The position numbers and the translations under genes were made by a program. A stretch of 37,985 nt of DNA, from positions 1 through 37,985 of the forward strand of contig CALZIQ010000020.1 of NCBI GenBank assembly GCA_945787735.1, given 5' to 3'. Positions 25,734 to 35,904 of this stretch are shown one piece after another (the first letter of the stretch is position 1; every line of letters begins with the position of its first letter). The notes below the pieces were generated by a model that ran no database searches, was not told the origin of the DNA, and was given only the letters and a program-made list of their open reading frames with translations. The stretch comes from an uncultured Chromatiaceae bacterium (GTDB lineage Bacteria; Pseudomonadota; Gammaproteobacteria; Tenderiales; Tenderiaceae).

Positions 25734-26411
25734 TTGTTGTCTCCAGAGGATAAACTCTCCAAGGCGATCGCCTATCAATTTAAGAACATTGCACTACTAG
25801 AACAGGCGCTGACCCATCGTAGTGTCAGCAAACAGAATAATGAACGGCTTGAATTTCTCGGTGATGCCGTACTAGGTTGTGTTATTGCCGACGAGTTGTT
25901 TCACCGTTTTCCGAAAGCCTCAGAAGGTCAATTAACGCGGCTGCGTGCCACTTTGGTAAAAGGGGAAACGCTGGCCGAAATTGGTGCTGAACTGTCATTG
26001 GGTGACTGCATCCGGCTCGGTTCTGGTGAGCTGAAAAGTGGTGGCCATCGTCGTGCTTCTATCCTGGCATGTGGTGTTGAAGCGATTATCGGTGCAGTTT
26101 ATATGGACAGCGGATTTGATGCCGTCAAGCAGCTTGTTGTCACGCTGTATGAGAAACGGCTTGAGCAACTTTCACCTGAAAAGGCGCATAAAGATCCCAA
26201 AACCCGGTTGCAGGAGTTTATGCAATCACGCCAAATGTCTTTGCCTGTCTATGAACTGCTCAAAGTCGAGGGTGAAGCACATGCACAGATCTTTTATGTG
26301 CTTTGTCAGGTCGACGGAATGTCCGGCCCCATCAGTGGCACAGGCAAAAGCCGGCGCAAAGCTGAGCAGGATGCAGCACGCAAGGCCTATGACATGGTTG
26401 CTACCCAATAG
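25734..26411 (+). CDS. rnc: Ribonuclease III
   Basis: This encodes 225 residues. The start must be TTG (25734, or the next codon): an in-frame TGA lies immediately upstream and no ATG or GTG follows before the conserved region. The catalytic signature ERLEFLGDAVLG (37-48) includes Glu40 and Asp44, and the later box VEAIIGAVYMDSGF carries the second acidic group. A double-stranded-RNA-binding domain occupies about residues 155-224 (DPKTRLQEFMQSRQMSLPVY at its start). It processes rRNA precursors and structured mRNAs. The upstream-lying lepB and following era match the known rnc-era-recO operon. Confidence 0.98.
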   Translation: MLSPEDKLSKAIAYQFKNIALLEQALTHRSVSKQNNERLEFLGDAVLGCVIADELFHRFPKASEGQLTRLRATLVKGETLAEIGAELSLGDCIRLGSGELKSGGHRRASILACGVEAIIGAVYMDSGFDAVKQLVVTLYEKRLEQLSPEKAHKDPKTRLQEFMQSRQMSLPVYELLKVEGEAHAQIFYVLCQVDGMSGPISGTGKSRRKAEQDAARKAYDMVATQ

Positions 26412-26425
26412 AATTAAAACCCACT

Positions 26426-27328
26426 ATGAATGACGAAACGATAAATTTCCGCTGTGGATATGCCGCGATAGTTGGACGCCCAAATGTTGGTAAGTCGACC
26501 CTAATGAACCGTATTTTGGGTCAAAAGATCAGTATTACATCGCGCAAACCACAAACTACCCGCCACCGTATCCTGGGTATTCATAGTAGTGAATCCTGCC
26601 AAGCCATATATGTTGATACGCCAGGGCTGCACACGCAGGCTAAAAAAGCGATGAACCGTTATCTAAATCAGGCGGCAATCACTGCGCTTAAGGATGTGGA
26701 TGTTGTCCTGTTTGTGGTCTCGGGTTTAAAGTGGACAGAAGAAGATGAAACGGTGCTTGAACGACTCAAACATGCAAATGCACCTGTGATTTTGGTAGTA
26801 AACCAGATCGACCGCTTGCAGAAAGAGACCTTGCTACCGCATTTGAAAAAACTGGCTGATCTGATGGATTTTCACACTATCGTCCCGCTATCGGCCAAGA
26901 CAGGTAAAAACGTCGATCAGCTGGAACAAGAGGTTGAGAAACTGTTACCTGTATCCCCACCTTTTTTTCCTGATGATCAGATCACCGATCGCAGCATGCG
27001 CTTCATTGCCGCTGAAATCGTGCGCGAAAAACTGACGCGTATGCTGGGGCAGGAATTACCCTATGAATTGACGGTCGAGATTGAAGCCTATGAGACTGAG
27101 GGGAACCTGGTCACCATCCATGCCTTGATCTGGGTTGCGCGACCAGGGCAAAAGGCCATCGTGATCGGCAAGGGTGGTCAAGGCTTGAAGAAAGTTGGCC
27201 AACAGGCACGTCAGGATCTGGAAAACCTGCTCGAACAGAAGGTTTTGCTCAAGCTTTGGGTCAAGGTCAAGGAAGGCTGGTCGGCCGATGAGCGCGCCTT
27301 GAGAAGTTTGGGTTACAACGAGGACTGA
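26426..27328 (+). CDS. era: GTPase Era
   Basis: This encodes 300 residues. The N-terminal GTPase domain has G1 GRPNVGKST (17-25), DTPGLH and NQID, with the G5 SAKTG. A C-terminal KH domain has the loop IGKGGQGLK and ends VKVKEGWSADERALRSLGY. Era binds the 3' end of 16S rRNA and assists maturation of the small ribosomal subunit, linking it to cell growth. It begins 14 bases after rnc and ends 17 bases before recO. Confidence 0.99.
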   Translation: MNDETINFRCGYAAIVGRPNVGKSTLMNRILGQKISITSRKPQTTRHRILGIHSSESCQAIYVDTPGLHTQAKKAMNRYLNQAAITALKDVDVVLFVVSGLKWTEEDETVLERLKHANAPVILVVNQIDRLQKETLLPHLKKLADLMDFHTIVPLSAKTGKNVDQLEQEVEKLLPVSPPFFPDDQITDRSMRFIAAEIVREKLTRMLGQELPYELTVEIEAYETEGNLVTIHALIWVARPGQKAIVIGKGGQGLKKVGQQARQDLENLLEQKVLLKLWVKVKEGWSADERALRSLGYNED

Positions 27329-27345
27329 TTCAGGCCTGATCTGCA

Positions 27346-28113
27346 ATGGTGCAGTCGAATACCAGGGTGTTGCTCGAACCGGCTTATGTGTTGCACCAGC
27401 GCCCATACCGTGACAGCAGTCTGCTGCTGGAAGTTTTTTCTCATCAGTATGGCCGAGTTGGCTTGGTGGCACGGGGCGTCAAGGGTAAAAGCAAACCGCG
27501 ACAGGCTTTGTTGCAAGCATTTGTGCCATTGCAGCTGTCATGGTCTGGACGGGGCGAGCTGGGTACAGTGACCGATGTCGAGGCGAATGGTGCCATGCTT
27601 CAGCTTAAGGGCCAGATTTTATTGAGTGGTTTTTATCTGAATGAGTTGTTGATGCATCTATTGCATCGCCATGACCCCCATCCTGATTTGTTTGATTATT
27701 ATAGATATACTCTCGAGCAGCTGAGTGTGAATACAGATCCCAGGCGGCTGCAACAAATCCTCAGGCTGTTTGAAATGCAGTTATTGCAAGAGATCGGTTA
27801 TGGCCTGCAACTTGACTATGAAGTGGGTCAGGGCGACGCGATCGAACCAGATGCGGTTTACCGTTATGTGTTGGGGCAGGGGCCGGTGCGGGCGCAGCCT
27901 GATATGCTGGATGCGGGACTTTTTAAAGGCAGTTCCCTGTTGGCTTTTTCCATGCAACAACTGGATGATGCTAAAAGCTTGAAGGATGCCAAGCGTCTGA
28001 CTCGTTTGGTGCTCGATCACTATCTGGCCGGGAAGAAACTAAACAGCAGACAGTTGTTGCTGGACTTACAGCGTAACGCCGAGGCGGCAGCACTAAACAA
28101 ACAACAGTCCTAG
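27346..28113 (+). CDS. recO: DNA repair protein RecO
   Basis: This encodes 255 residues. The N-terminal OB fold shows AYVLHQRPYRDSSLLLEVFS and GRVGLVARGVKGKSK. The central helical region has LSGFYLNELLMHLLHRHDPH, and the zinc-finger cysteines of some RecO proteins are absent, as in E. coli. RecO helps RecR load RecA onto SSB-coated gaps. It follows era in the usual rnc-era-recO order. Confidence 0.97.
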   Translation: MVQSNTRVLLEPAYVLHQRPYRDSSLLLEVFSHQYGRVGLVARGVKGKSKPRQALLQAFVPLQLSWSGRGELGTVTDVEANGAMLQLKGQILLSGFYLNELLMHLLHRHDPHPDLFDYYRYTLEQLSVNTDPRRLQQILRLFEMQLLQEIGYGLQLDYEVGQGDAIEPDAVYRYVLGQGPVRAQPDMLDAGLFKGSSLLAFSMQQLDDAKSLKDAKRLTRLVLDHYLAGKKLNSRQLLLDLQRNAEAAALNKQQS

Positions 28114-28143
28114 TACCACCAGTATAATTTTTATGGAGTAAGT

Positions 28144-28869
28144 ATGTTATTAGGTGTCAATATCGATCACGTAGCTACACTGAGACAAGCACGTGGGACT
28201 CGCTATCCTGATCCTGTTCAGGCAGCAATCGAAGCCGAACAAGCGGGTGCCGATGCCATTACGTTGCATTTGCGCGAAGATCGCCGTCACATCCAGGAGC
28301 GGGATGTGGAAATGCTTAAAGACATCCTACTGACACGCATGAATCTGGAAATGGCTGTCACCGACGAGATGCTGACCATCGCCGAACACATCAAGCCAGA
28401 AGAGTGCTGCCTGGTGCCTGAGCGGCGTGAAGAGCTGACTACCGAGGGCGGTTTGGATGTGGCCGGGCAGAAGGCGCGCATGCTTGAGGCCTGCCAACGT
28501 TTGGCCGCAGCTGGGGTGCGGGTTTCGCTATTCATAGACGCCGACCTGGCTCAGATCGATGCCGCCGCCGAGGTTGGCGCGCCGGTGATCGAGATCCATA
28601 CCGGCCATTTTGCCGATGCGGAAAATGCTCATGCCCGTCAGGCCGAGTTCGAACGTATAGCCGCCGCTGTCGAACACGGCGCTTCACGTGGTCTGCATGT
28701 AAACGCCGGACATGGCCTGAACTATCAGAATGTAGCTCAAATTGCCGCCATCTCTCAGTTGCAGGAGCTAAATATCGGTCATGCCATTATCGCCAGGGCG
28801 GTATTCAGTGGCTTACAGGAAGCTGTCAGGGAAATGAAGCGTCTGATGTTGGAGGCGAGAAAGGCGTGA
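28144..28869 (+). CDS. pdxJ: Pyridoxine 5'-phosphate synthase
   Basis: This encodes 241 residues (E. coli 243) with a ribosome site GGAG before the ATG. The N-terminus [20 protein letters not shown], the internal [14 protein letters not shown] and the [13 protein letters not shown] segment are family signatures of this TIM-barrel enzyme. It condenses 1-deoxyxylulose 5-phosphate with 3-amino-2-oxopropyl phosphate in vitamin B6 synthesis. The stop overlaps acpS by four bases. Confidence 0.99.
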   Translation: MLLGVNIDHVATLRQARGTRYPDPVQAAIEAEQAGADAITLHLREDRRHIQERDVEMLKDILLTRMNLEMAVTDEMLTIAEHIKPEECCLVPERREELTTEGGLDVAGQKARMLEACQRLAAAGVRVSLFIDADLAQIDAAAEVGAPVIEIHTGHFADAENAHARQAEFERIAAAVEHGASRGLHVNAGHGLNYQNVAQIAAISQLQELNIGHAIIARAVFSGLQEAVREMKRLMLEARKA

Positions 28870-29249
28870 TTTTCGGCATCGGTACAGATATTGTTGCTAT
28901 TGCCCGAATTCAGCAAGGGTTGGATCGTTTTGGTGACAAATTTGCCCGCCGTATTCTAGCCAGCCAGGAGTTCGAAGGGTTTGCTGGCAGTGTCAAACCG
29001 TCTCACTATCTGGCTAAACGTTTTGCCGCTAAAGAGGCGACTGTCAAGGCGATTGGCACGGGTTTTCGTGATGGCATCACGCTGGCACAGATTGCCGTCA
29101 GCAATGAGCCCAATGGCAAACCCTTGTTGCAGCTTTCCGGCCGGGCGTTGGAAGTGTGCAGCGAGCTTGGCATTGGCGAACGTCACCTGAGCCTGTCGGA
29201 CGAAAATGAGTACGCCATTGCCTTTGTTACCCTGTTGCGAAAAAAATAG
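28866..29249 (+). CDS. acpS: Holo-[acyl-carrier-protein] synthase
   Basis: This encodes 127 residues (E. coli 126), with a GTG start overlapping the pdxJ stop (GTGA). Mg/CoA-binding residues Asp8 (GIGTDIVAI) and Glu57 ([13 protein letters not shown]) are present. It transfers phosphopantetheine from CoA to acyl carrier protein. It is the last gene before the initiator tRNA, and no clear hairpin terminator follows in the 85-base gap. Confidence 0.98.
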   Translation: MIFGIGTDIVAIARIQQGLDRFGDKFARRILASQEFEGFAGSVKPSHYLAKRFAAKEATVKAIGTGFRDGITLAQIAVSNEPNGKPLLQLSGRALEVCSELGIGERHLSLSDENEYAIAFVTLLRKK

Positions 29250-29292
29250 TTCTGGTTTTATCGTATTTTATGAATAAAGATGCAATTCGGCC

Positions 29293-29321
29293 TTGAAAAA
29301 AGCCAGTTAAATTAGTATTAT
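29293..29321 (+). promoter_or_regulatory. Promoter of the initiator tRNA and rimP-nusA-infB operon
   Basis: TTGAAA (29293-29298), a 17-base spacer and TATTAT (29316-29321) are followed by the GC-rich sequence GCTGCGC up to the expected start site, six bases before the tRNA. A GC-rich discriminator is typical of stringently controlled stable-RNA promoters. Confidence 0.85.
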
Positions 29322-29334
29322 GCTGCGCAAGCGA

Positions 29335-29411
<77 letters not shown>

Positions 29412-29426
29412 AAATTGTATTGCAGG

Positions 29427-29449
29427 AAGCCCCGTATTCGGGGCTTTTT
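29427..29449 (+). terminator. Terminator after the initiator tRNA
   Basis: AAGCCCCG (29427-29434) pairs with CGGGGCTT (29439-29446) around a TATT loop, with a T tract following. It lies 15 bases after the tRNA 3' end and must be passed for rimP expression from the tRNA promoter. Confidence 0.9.
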
Positions 29450-29500
29450 GTTAACTGCGACTTGATGAGGTTTAGCAGTTTAATTGTGTGTTTTTGGAAG

Positions 29501-29521
29501 TGGGCCATAGGCCCATTTTTT
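29501..29521 (+). terminator. Second terminator/attenuator hairpin before rimP
   Basis: TGGGCC (29501-29506), an ATA loop and GGCCCA (29510-29515) are followed by TTTTTT. The hairpin ends 15 bases before the rimP ATG, just ahead of its ribosome site (AAGGTGGAG), so it could act as an attenuator of the nusA operon. Confidence 0.7.
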
Positions 29522-29536
29522 GTTTAAGGTGGAGCG

Positions 29537-30001
29537 ATGATTCGGCAAGCGTCGGCAAAAGTGCTGCAACTGCTCGAGCCTCTAGTTGAAGGCTTGGGGT
29601 ATGAGTTTGTCGGTGCCGAGTATCTGCCTCAGGGCAAGCACTCTCTGCTGCGTATTTATATCGACAACCCGGATACGGGGATAAGCGTCGATGATTGTGA
29701 GTGCGTTAGCAGACAAGTGAGTAGCATGCTGGATGTTGAAGATCCAATCTCGGGGCACTATACCTTGGAGGTATCTTCGCCCGGTTTGGATCGGCCCCTG
29801 TTTCGCCCTGAACATTTTGAGCGCTTTATTGGGCATGAGATAAAGCTTGTGTTGTCTGCGCCGGTCAATGGTCGTCGTAAACTGACAGCTGAGCTGAAAG
29901 CAATGAGTAACAATCTTGTGACGCTTGTGCTCGAAGGTGAATTGATCGAAATCGATTTCGATAATATTGAAAAGGCACACTTGGTGCCGGTGTTTGATTA
30001 A
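29537..30001 (+). CDS. rimP: Ribosome maturation factor RimP
   Basis: This encodes 154 residues. The N-terminal alpha/beta domain has VGAEYLPQGKHSLLRIYID and the conserved SPGLDRPLF at about residues 79-88; a C-terminal SH3-like domain follows. RimP binds the 30S subunit and helps assembly of its central pseudoknot. The start is supported by AAGGTGGAG. It is the first protein gene after the tRNA, as in the E. coli metY-rimP-nusA-infB order. Confidence 0.98.
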   Translation: MIRQASAKVLQLLEPLVEGLGYEFVGAEYLPQGKHSLLRIYIDNPDTGISVDDCECVSRQVSSMLDVEDPISGHYTLEVSSPGLDRPLFRPEHFERFIGHEIKLVLSAPVNGRRKLTAELKAMSNNLVTLVLEGELIEIDFDNIEKAHLVPVFD

Positions 30002-30053
30002 TGTTTGCCCCAAGAGGCAAATTGTTTTGCAGTGCTGTGATAGAGGCTAAGCG

Positions 30054-31553
30054 ATGAACAAAGAAATATTGTTGGTTGTAGATGCAGTGTCCAACGAAAA
30101 AGGTGTTTCAAAAGACATCATTTTTGGTGCGATTGAAGCCGCGCTAGCGATGGCGACTAAAAAGCGTCATGGCGGTGAGATGGACGTGCGTGTTTCAATT
30201 GATCGTGAAAGCGGTGATTACTGTGCCTTCAGGCGTTGGGAGGTGATCGATGATGAAGGTGAGTTCGATTCACCTGAATCGCAGATTATGCTCGGCTACG
30301 CAAAACTCAAGCAGGATGATATCGAGATCGGTGATTTCATCGAAGAGCCGCTGGAAGTGGTCGAATTCGGCCGCATTTCGGCTCAGACCGCCAAGCAAGT
30401 CATCGTGCAGAAGGTGCGCGAGGCAGAGCGCGCCCAGGTGGTTGATGCTTACATTGACCGTGTTGGTGAGCTGGTAATGGGCGTTGTCAAACGTGTGGAT
30501 CGCGGCAACGTGATCCTGGATCTGGGCGGCAATGTCGAGGCGGTGATTACCCGTGAAGATATGATCCCACGTGAATCGCTGCGGCCGGGTGACCGGGTGC
30601 GCGGTTTTCTGCGCGAGGTACGATCCGAAGCACGTGGTCCACAGTTGTTTATCAGCCGCACAGCGCCTGAATTGCTGATTGAGCTATTTAAGCTTGAAGT
30701 GCCTGAAGCCGGTGAAGGACTGATTGAGATTCGCGCCGCCGCACGTGATCCTGGTGTACGTGCCAAGATTGCCGTCAAGAGCAACGATCAGCGCATTGAC
30801 CCGGTAGGCGCCTGTGTTGGTATGCGTGGATCACGCGTGCAAGCTGTCTCAAACGAACTTGGTGGTGAGCGTGTCGATATCATCCTTTATGATGATAATC
30901 CGGCCCAGTTTGTTATCAACGCCATGTCACCTGCCGAGGTGGTTTCGATTGTTGTGGATGAAGACTCTCATACCATGGACATCGCAGTGGATGAAGAAAA
31001 TCTGTCTCAGGCAATTGGCCGCGGTGGGCAGAACATACGCCTTGCCAGCCAACTGAGTGGCTGGGTGTTGAACGTGATGACTGAAACGGATGCCGAGCAG
31101 AAGAGCGAACAGGAATCAGCCGCAGTACTGCAGTTGCTCATGGAGCAACTGGATGTGGATGAAGAAGTTGCCTTGATTCTGGTGCAGGAGGGCTTCAGTT
31201 CGATCGAGGAAGTCGCCTATGTGCCAGTTCAGGAAATGCTTCAAATTGAAGAGTTTGATGAAGAGATCGTTGAAGAACTGCGTAATCGTGCTCGAGATGT
31301 TTTGCTGACACGCGCGATTGCCGGTGAAGAGCATGTCAATGATGCCCAGCCTGAAGCGGATCTGCTCGAGCTTGAGGGTATGGATGAAGCGCTTGCGAAC
31401 GTATTTGCTGCAAGAGGCATCCTCTGCCGCGAAGATCTCGCCGAGCAGTCATTGGATGATATTAGTGATATTGAAGGTTTGGACGAAGAGCGAGCCAGTC
31501 AATTGATCATGGAAGCTCGTGCCCCTTGGTTTGCAGAAGAGCAACAAGGGTAA
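30054..31553 (+). CDS. nusA: Transcription termination/antitermination factor NusA
   Basis: This encodes 499 residues (E. coli 495). An N-terminal RNA-polymerase-binding domain (1-130) is followed by an S1 domain (about 135-200, [20 protein letters not shown]), two KH domains (about 205-345, with [20 protein letters not shown] and [17 protein letters not shown]) and two C-terminal acidic helix-hairpin repeats (about 360-420 and 435-495). It controls pausing, termination and antitermination. A small hairpin, TTTGCC/GGCAAA, lies in the 52-base gap before it. Confidence 0.99.
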   Translation: MNKEILLVVDAVSNEKGVSKDIIFGAIEAALAMATKKRHGGEMDVRVSIDRESGDYCAFRRWEVIDDEGEFDSPESQIMLGYAKLKQDDIEIGDFIEEPLEVVEFGRISAQTAKQVIVQKVREAERAQVVDAYIDRVGELVMGVVKRVDRGNVILDLGGNVEAVITREDMIPRESLRPGDRVRGFLREVRSEARGPQLFISRTAPELLIELFKLEVPEAGEGLIEIRAAARDPGVRAKIAVKSNDQRIDPVGACVGMRGSRVQAVSNELGGERVDIILYDDNPAQFVINAMSPAEVVSIVVDEDSHTMDIAVDEENLSQAIGRGGQNIRLASQLSGWVLNVMTETDAEQKSEQESAAVLQLLMEQLDVDEEVALILVQEGFSSIEEVAYVPVQEMLQIEEFDEEIVEELRNRARDVLLTRAIAGEEHVNDAQPEADLLELEGMDEALANVFAARGILCREDLAEQSLDDISDIEGLDEERASQLIMEARAPWFAEEQQG

Positions 31554-31583
31554 TGAAACAGCTGACTGGAGGGTGGCGTCAAT

Positions 31584-34154
31584 ATGTCGGAAGTAACAGT
31601 TAAACAATTAGCGGAAGCAGTAGGTATTCCTGTTGATCGCTTGCTCACTCAATTGGGCGAGGCGGGCGTAGAAGTGCCCACGGGCCACGATGCTACGATT
31701 AGTGATGCAGACAAGATGCAGCTGCTCAAGCACTTGCGTGAGGGCAATGAAAAAGTTGAGGCAAGCACTTCGAGTCCGAAAAAGATTACGCTTAAACGAA
31801 AAACAGTCAGTGAACTTAGGCAAACCAGTTCAGGTAAAGCCAAAACAGTCAGTGTAGAGGTACGTAAACGTCGCACTTATGTAAAGAGAAATGTCGCGGC
31901 TGAAGAGGAAAATGTAGAGCCTGAGGCGGAAACCCCAGTTGAAACTACGCCTGCGGTTGATACTACTCCACTTACTGCTGAAGAGCAGCAAGAGCAGGAG
32001 CAAGCCAGAATAGCGGCCGAGGAAGCACAGCGTATCAAGGCAGAGGAAGATCAGCGTCACGCGCTTGAAACTGCGGCTATTGCTGCAGCTCAGAAGGAAG
32101 CGGAAGAAGCAGCTACCCAGGCAATTAATGCAGCACAACAGGTCGCCTCAGCTATGCCGCCCACCCAGGTTGAAACGCCTGCTATTGATGCCCCCAAGAA
32201 AGATACTCCCAAGGGCAGAAAGCGTGCCGCCAAGCCTGAGTCTGATTTTGGTCGTGGCAAGAAGAAAAAAGGCGGCCGTGAAGAACTGCATGTGTCTGCA
32301 GGCAAATCAGGCCGGCGTAAAAAGAAACCAGCCAAGATGGGCAAGGTGGTTGTTTCTGAAGGCCCCCATGGCTTCCAAATGCCAACTGCACCGATCATCA
32401 GAGAGGTAAGTATCCCTGAAACGATTACTGTGGCTGAGCTGGCGCAGAAAATGTCTGTTAAGGCGGGTGAAGTCATCAAAGTGATGATGGGCATGGGCTC
32501 CATGGTTACGATTAATCAAGTGCTTGATCAAGAGACCGCAACTATTGTGGTTGAAGAGATGGGGCATACAGCCAAGGTTATGCGCGAGGATGATCTCGAG
32601 ACGGAACTGCTTGGTGAAGCCGTTGAGCTCACTGGTGATGAAGTACAGCGCGCACCTGTAGTGACTATCATGGGTCATGTCGATCATGGTAAGACATCTT
32701 TGCTCGATTATATTCGCCGTGCCAAGGTAGCCTCTGGTGAGGCCGGTGGGATTACCCAGCATATTGGTGCTTATCATGTCGAAACCGATCGCGGCATGAT
32801 TACTTTTCTTGATACCCCGGGCCACGCGGCGTTTACTGCCATGCGAGCTCGCGGTGCCCAAATTACAGATATCGTGATCCTGGTTGTCGCTGCGGATGAT
32901 GGTGTCATGCCACAAACGATTGAAGCGATTCAGCATGCCAAGGCGGCTGGGGTGCCTTTGATCGTGGCAGTTAACAAGGTCGATAAGGCAGAAGCCGATC
33001 CTGATCGGGTTAAGCAAGAACTGACTGGCCATGAAGTGATCCCGGAAGACTGGGGTGGTGACACCATGTTTGTCCATGTGTCGGCCAAAACCGGTGAGGG
33101 TATCGATAGTTTGCTTGATTCGATTCTATTGCAAGCAGAGGTGTTGGAACTGAAAGCGCTTGAAAAAGGTCCGGCAACAGGTTTGGTGGTTGAGTCATCC
33201 CTGGATAAAGGCCGCGGTGCAGTCGCCACCGTTCTGGTGCAAAACGGCACTTTGAGCAAGGGTGATATTCTGCTGGTTGGTAAAGAGTATGGTCGTGTCC
33301 GCGCCATGTTTGATGAAAATGGCAAACCGGTTGATGAGGCAGGACCATCGATTCCTGTCCAGGTATTAGGTCTGTCTGGCACACCTGATGCCGGTGATGC
33401 CGCGGCTGTGGTTCCTGACGAGCGCAAGGCGCGCGAAATTGCGCTGTTCCGTCAAGGCAGGTTCCGCGATGTTAAGCTTGCTAAGCAACAGGCTGCAAAA
33501 CTTGAGAATGTCTTCTCACAAATGACCGCAGGTGAAGTGGGTACCGTGAACCTGTTGGTTAAGGCTGATGTGCAGGGCAGTGCCGAGGCATTGCATGCTT
33601 CACTGACCAAACTTTCTACTGATGAAGTCAGAGTTAAGATCATTGCCAGTGGTGTAGGCGGGATTACCGAGTCCGATATCAATCTGGCGTTGGCCTCCCA
33701 GGCAATAGTGGTGGGCTTTAATGTGCGTGCCGATGGCACGGCCAAGCGCACTGCCCAGGATAATGATGTTGATCTGCGTTATTACAGTGTTATCTACGAC
33801 ATCATTGATGATGTAAAACATGCCATGTCTGGTCTGTTGTCACCAGAGATTCGTGAAGAGATTATTGGTATGGCTGAGGTTAAAGACGTCTTCCGCTCGC
33901 CCAAACTGGGTGCGATTGCAGGCTGTCTGGTTATTGAAGGGACGGTTAAGCGTAGCAATCCGATTCGCGTGCTGCGTGACAACGTGGTGATCTACGAAGG
34001 TGAGCTTGAGTCCTTGCGTCGTTACAAGGATGACGTCAATGAGGTTAAGTCAGGTACGGAGTGTGGTATTGGCGTCAAAGACTACAATGACATTCAGCCT
34101 GGTGACCAGATCGAGGTTTATGAGCGTGTCGAAGTGGCTAAGACCATTGACTAA
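31584..34154 (+). CDS. infB: Translation initiation factor IF-2
   Basis: This encodes 856 residues. The N-terminal IF2 domain (1-50, [20 protein letters not shown]) precedes a long Ala/Glu/Lys/Gln-rich linker (about 60-270). The GTPase domain has G1 GHVDHGKT (364-371), G3 DTPGHAAF and G4 NKVDKA. Domains II, III and the C-terminal fMet-tRNA-binding domain follow (ending [15 protein letters not shown]). IF-2 loads initiator tRNA on the ribosome, so its co-location with that tRNA gene is functionally coherent. ATG 31584 is the full-length start; shorter internal-start forms known in E. coli cannot be judged here. Confidence 0.99.
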   Translation: MSEVTVKQLAEAVGIPVDRLLTQLGEAGVEVPTGHDATISDADKMQLLKHLREGNEKVEASTSSPKKITLKRKTVSELRQTSSGKAKTVSVEVRKRRTYVKRNVAAEEENVEPEAETPVETTPAVDTTPLTAEEQQEQEQARIAAEEAQRIKAEEDQRHALETAAIAAAQKEAEEAATQAINAAQQVASAMPPTQVETPAIDAPKKDTPKGRKRAAKPESDFGRGKKKKGGREELHVSAGKSGRRKKKPAKMGKVVVSEGPHGFQMPTAPIIREVSIPETITVAELAQKMSVKAGEVIKVMMGMGSMVTINQVLDQETATIVVEEMGHTAKVMREDDLETELLGEAVELTGDEVQRAPVVTIMGHVDHGKTSLLDYIRRAKVASGEAGGITQHIGAYHVETDRGMITFLDTPGHAAFTAMRARGAQITDIVILVVAADDGVMPQTIEAIQHAKAAGVPLIVAVNKVDKAEADPDRVKQELTGHEVIPEDWGGDTMFVHVSAKTGEGIDSLLDSILLQAEVLELKALEKGPATGLVVESSLDKGRGAVATVLVQNGTLSKGDILLVGKEYGRVRAMFDENGKPVDEAGPSIPVQVLGLSGTPDAGDAAAVVPDERKAREIALFRQGRFRDVKLAKQQAAKLENVFSQMTAGEVGTVNLLVKADVQGSAEALHASLTKLSTDEVRVKIIASGVGGITESDINLALASQAIVVGFNVRADGTAKRTAQDNDVDLRYYSVIYDIIDDVKHAMSGLLSPEIREEIIGMAEVKDVFRSPKLGAIAGCLVIEGTVKRSNPIRVLRDNVVIYEGELESLRRYKDDVNEVKSGTECGIGVKDYNDIQPGDQIEVYERVEVAKTID

Positions 34155-34183
34155 ACTTAAGTACTGCAAGAGCAAAACCTAAG

Positions 34184-34543
34184 ATGCCAAGAGAGTTTAG
34201 TCGCACCAAACGTGTCGCTGCCCAAGTTCAACGTGAACTTGCTCAACTGATCCAGTTTGAAATAAAAGACCCCCGTGTCGGTTTAGTGACCGTGTCGGGG
34301 GTCGAGTTATCGCGCGATCTGGCCTATGCCAAAGTTTACGTCACCGTGCTGCGAGAAGAGCACAACGTGGAAGAGGTGCTGGAAGCCCTCAACCATGCGG
34401 CTGGTTTTCTGCAGCGGGAGCTGGGTAAGCGCTTGTCGATTCGTGTGACCCCCCATCTGACCTTTCTTTATGACGCCTCAGTCGAGCGGGGTGCCAACCT
34501 AAGCGCCCTCATTGATGCCGCCGTAGCGCCTAAACAGAAGTAA
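34184..34543 (+). CDS. rbfA: 30S ribosome-binding factor RbfA
   Basis: This encodes 119 residues forming a single KH-like domain. Recognisable segments are FSRTKRVAAQVQRELAQLIQ, KDPRVGLVTVSGVELSRDL and a C-terminal RVTPHLTFLYDASVERG. It helps maturation of the 5' end of 16S rRNA and cold adaptation. It lies between infB and truB in the conserved order. Confidence 0.98.
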   Translation: MPREFSRTKRVAAQVQRELAQLIQFEIKDPRVGLVTVSGVELSRDLAYAKVYVTVLREEHNVEEVLEALNHAAGFLQRELGKRLSIRVTPHLTFLYDASVERGANLSALIDAAVAPKQK

Positions 34544-34574
34544 CTACCAGAGTTAAGAATTGAGGTTTTTTTAA

Positions 34575-35492
34575 GTGGCCCGACGTCGAATGAGAGGCAG
34601 AGACGTTAACGGAATCCTGTTGCTGGATAAACCGGCCGGGATGACCTCAAATGCTGTATTGCAGCGGGTGAAGCGCCTATTTTATGCCAAAAAGGCTGGC
34701 CATACTGGCAGCCTGGACCCGATCGCGACAGGTCTGCTGCCAATTTGTCTGGGAGAGGCCACCAAGGTGTCAGCCTACTTGCTCGATGCCAACAAGGGCT
34801 ATCAGGTCACCATCAAACTTGGTCAGAAAACCACCACCGGCGATATTGAGGGTGAGGTGACTGAGTCGCGCCCAGTGCCTACGTTGTTAAAATCAGAATT
34901 GGATCAGGTGCTGTCCAGATTTGTTGGCGAGATTGAACAGGTGCCGCCCATGTATTCGGCGCTTAAAAAAAATGGTCAGCCGCTCTATAAGCTTGCCCGT
35001 CAGGGTCTTGAAGTCGAGCGCCAGGCACGCCGGATAAATATTTATTCAATCAAACTGCTAGGCTTCAAGTCTGATGAGATCGAGCTTGAGGTGGTTTGTT
35101 CCAAGGGTACCTATATCCGTAGCTTGGCCGAAGATATCGGTGAAAAACTGGGCTGCGGTGCTCACGTGAAGATCTTGCACCGAATCCTTACCGAGCCCTT
35201 CGACTTGGCCGGTGCCGTGAGCCTGGCGCAGCTTGAACAATTGCGCGCCGATGCCTCTGCTGAAGCGCTGGATAAGTTCCTGCTGCCCATCGATAGTGCC
35301 CTGAAATTTTGGCCGGGGGTATCTCTGAATAAGGATATGGCGAATTACCTACGTCACGGTCAAGCTGTGTTGGTGCCCAAGGCGCCAACCGAAGGATTGG
35401 TCAAATTGTATGGCAGTCAGCATGAGTTTTTGGGCGTGGGGCACATCCTGGATGATGGCCGGGTCGCGCCGAAACGTCTGATCTGTGCCTGA
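34575..35492 (+). CDS. truB: tRNA pseudouridine-55 synthase
   Basis: This encodes 305 residues starting with GTG, with GAGG about nine bases upstream. The catalytic Asp48 is in GHTGSLDPIATGLLP, and the family motifs GILLLDKPAGMTSN (13-26), PPMYSALKKNGQPLYKLAR and CSKGTYIRSLAEDIG are present; a C-terminal PUA-like domain follows. It makes pseudouridine 55 in the T loop of tRNAs. Confidence 0.98.
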   Translation: MARRRMRGRDVNGILLLDKPAGMTSNAVLQRVKRLFYAKKAGHTGSLDPIATGLLPICLGEATKVSAYLLDANKGYQVTIKLGQKTTTGDIEGEVTESRPVPTLLKSELDQVLSRFVGEIEQVPPMYSALKKNGQPLYKLARQGLEVERQARRINIYSIKLLGFKSDEIELEVVCSKGTYIRSLAEDIGEKLGCGAHVKILHRILTEPFDLAGAVSLAQLEQLRADASAEALDKFLLPIDSALKFWPGVSLNKDMANYLRHGQAVLVPKAPTEGLVKLYGSQHEFLGVGHILDDGRVAPKRLICA

Positions 35493-35539
35493 GATAGGTC
35501 CAAATATTTGTTTTTATGGGCATAGAGGCGATTCCGCGC

Positions 35540-35568
35540 TTGTTTAAGGCCCTTTGCGGCGGTAAAAT
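35540..35568 (+). promoter_or_regulatory. rpsO promoter
   Basis: TTGTTT (35540-35545), 17 bases, then TAAAAT (35563-35568) lie 51 bases before rpsO. An inverted repeat GCGGCG (35556-35561)/CGCCGC (35570-35575) encloses the -10 box. E. coli also has a promoter between truB and rpsO. Confidence 0.75.
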
Positions 35569-35619
35569 ACGCCGCTTTAAAGCTGTGTAGTAAATTGAAA
35601 CTTTTTGGGAGATAAATCC

Positions 35620-35889
35620 ATGTCACTAAATGCTGAAGCCAAGCAGAAGGTCGTCACTGACTTTCAGCGTACCGAAGGAGACACCGGTTCTCCAGAGGTG
35701 CAAGTCGCGCTGTTGAGCGCCCGTATTAACCAGTTGTCAGGTCATTTCAAAGATCATGCGCATGACCACCATTCACGCCAGGGTCTGTTGAAAATGGTCA
35801 GTCAGCGCCGCAAGCTGCTCGACTACCTCAAGAAAAAAGATCTGAATCGCTACCGCGATCTGATTACACGCTTAGGTTTGCGTCGCTAA
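35620..35889 (+). CDS. rpsO: 30S ribosomal protein S15
   Basis: This encodes 89 residues, the same length as E. coli S15, with start [12 protein letters not shown] at the ATG at 35620 after GGGAG; an in-frame TTG 15 bases upstream is unlikely. Conserved segments [20 protein letters not shown] and [20 protein letters not shown] are present, and the end is GLRR. It binds 16S rRNA helices 20-22 early in 30S assembly and in E. coli represses its own translation. Confidence 0.99.
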   Translation: MSLNAEAKQKVVTDFQRTEGDTGSPEVQVALLSARINQLSGHFKDHAHDHHSRQGLLKMVSQRRKLLDYLKKKDLNRYRDLITRLGLRR

Positions 35890-35904
35890 GCGTCTACCTG
35901 TCAC

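Noticed and set aside
32307-33077. Open frame of 256 codons on the minus strand
   Set aside because: It is antisense to the infB GTPase region, and its His-rich composition is what reverse reading of a conserved coding sequence produces.
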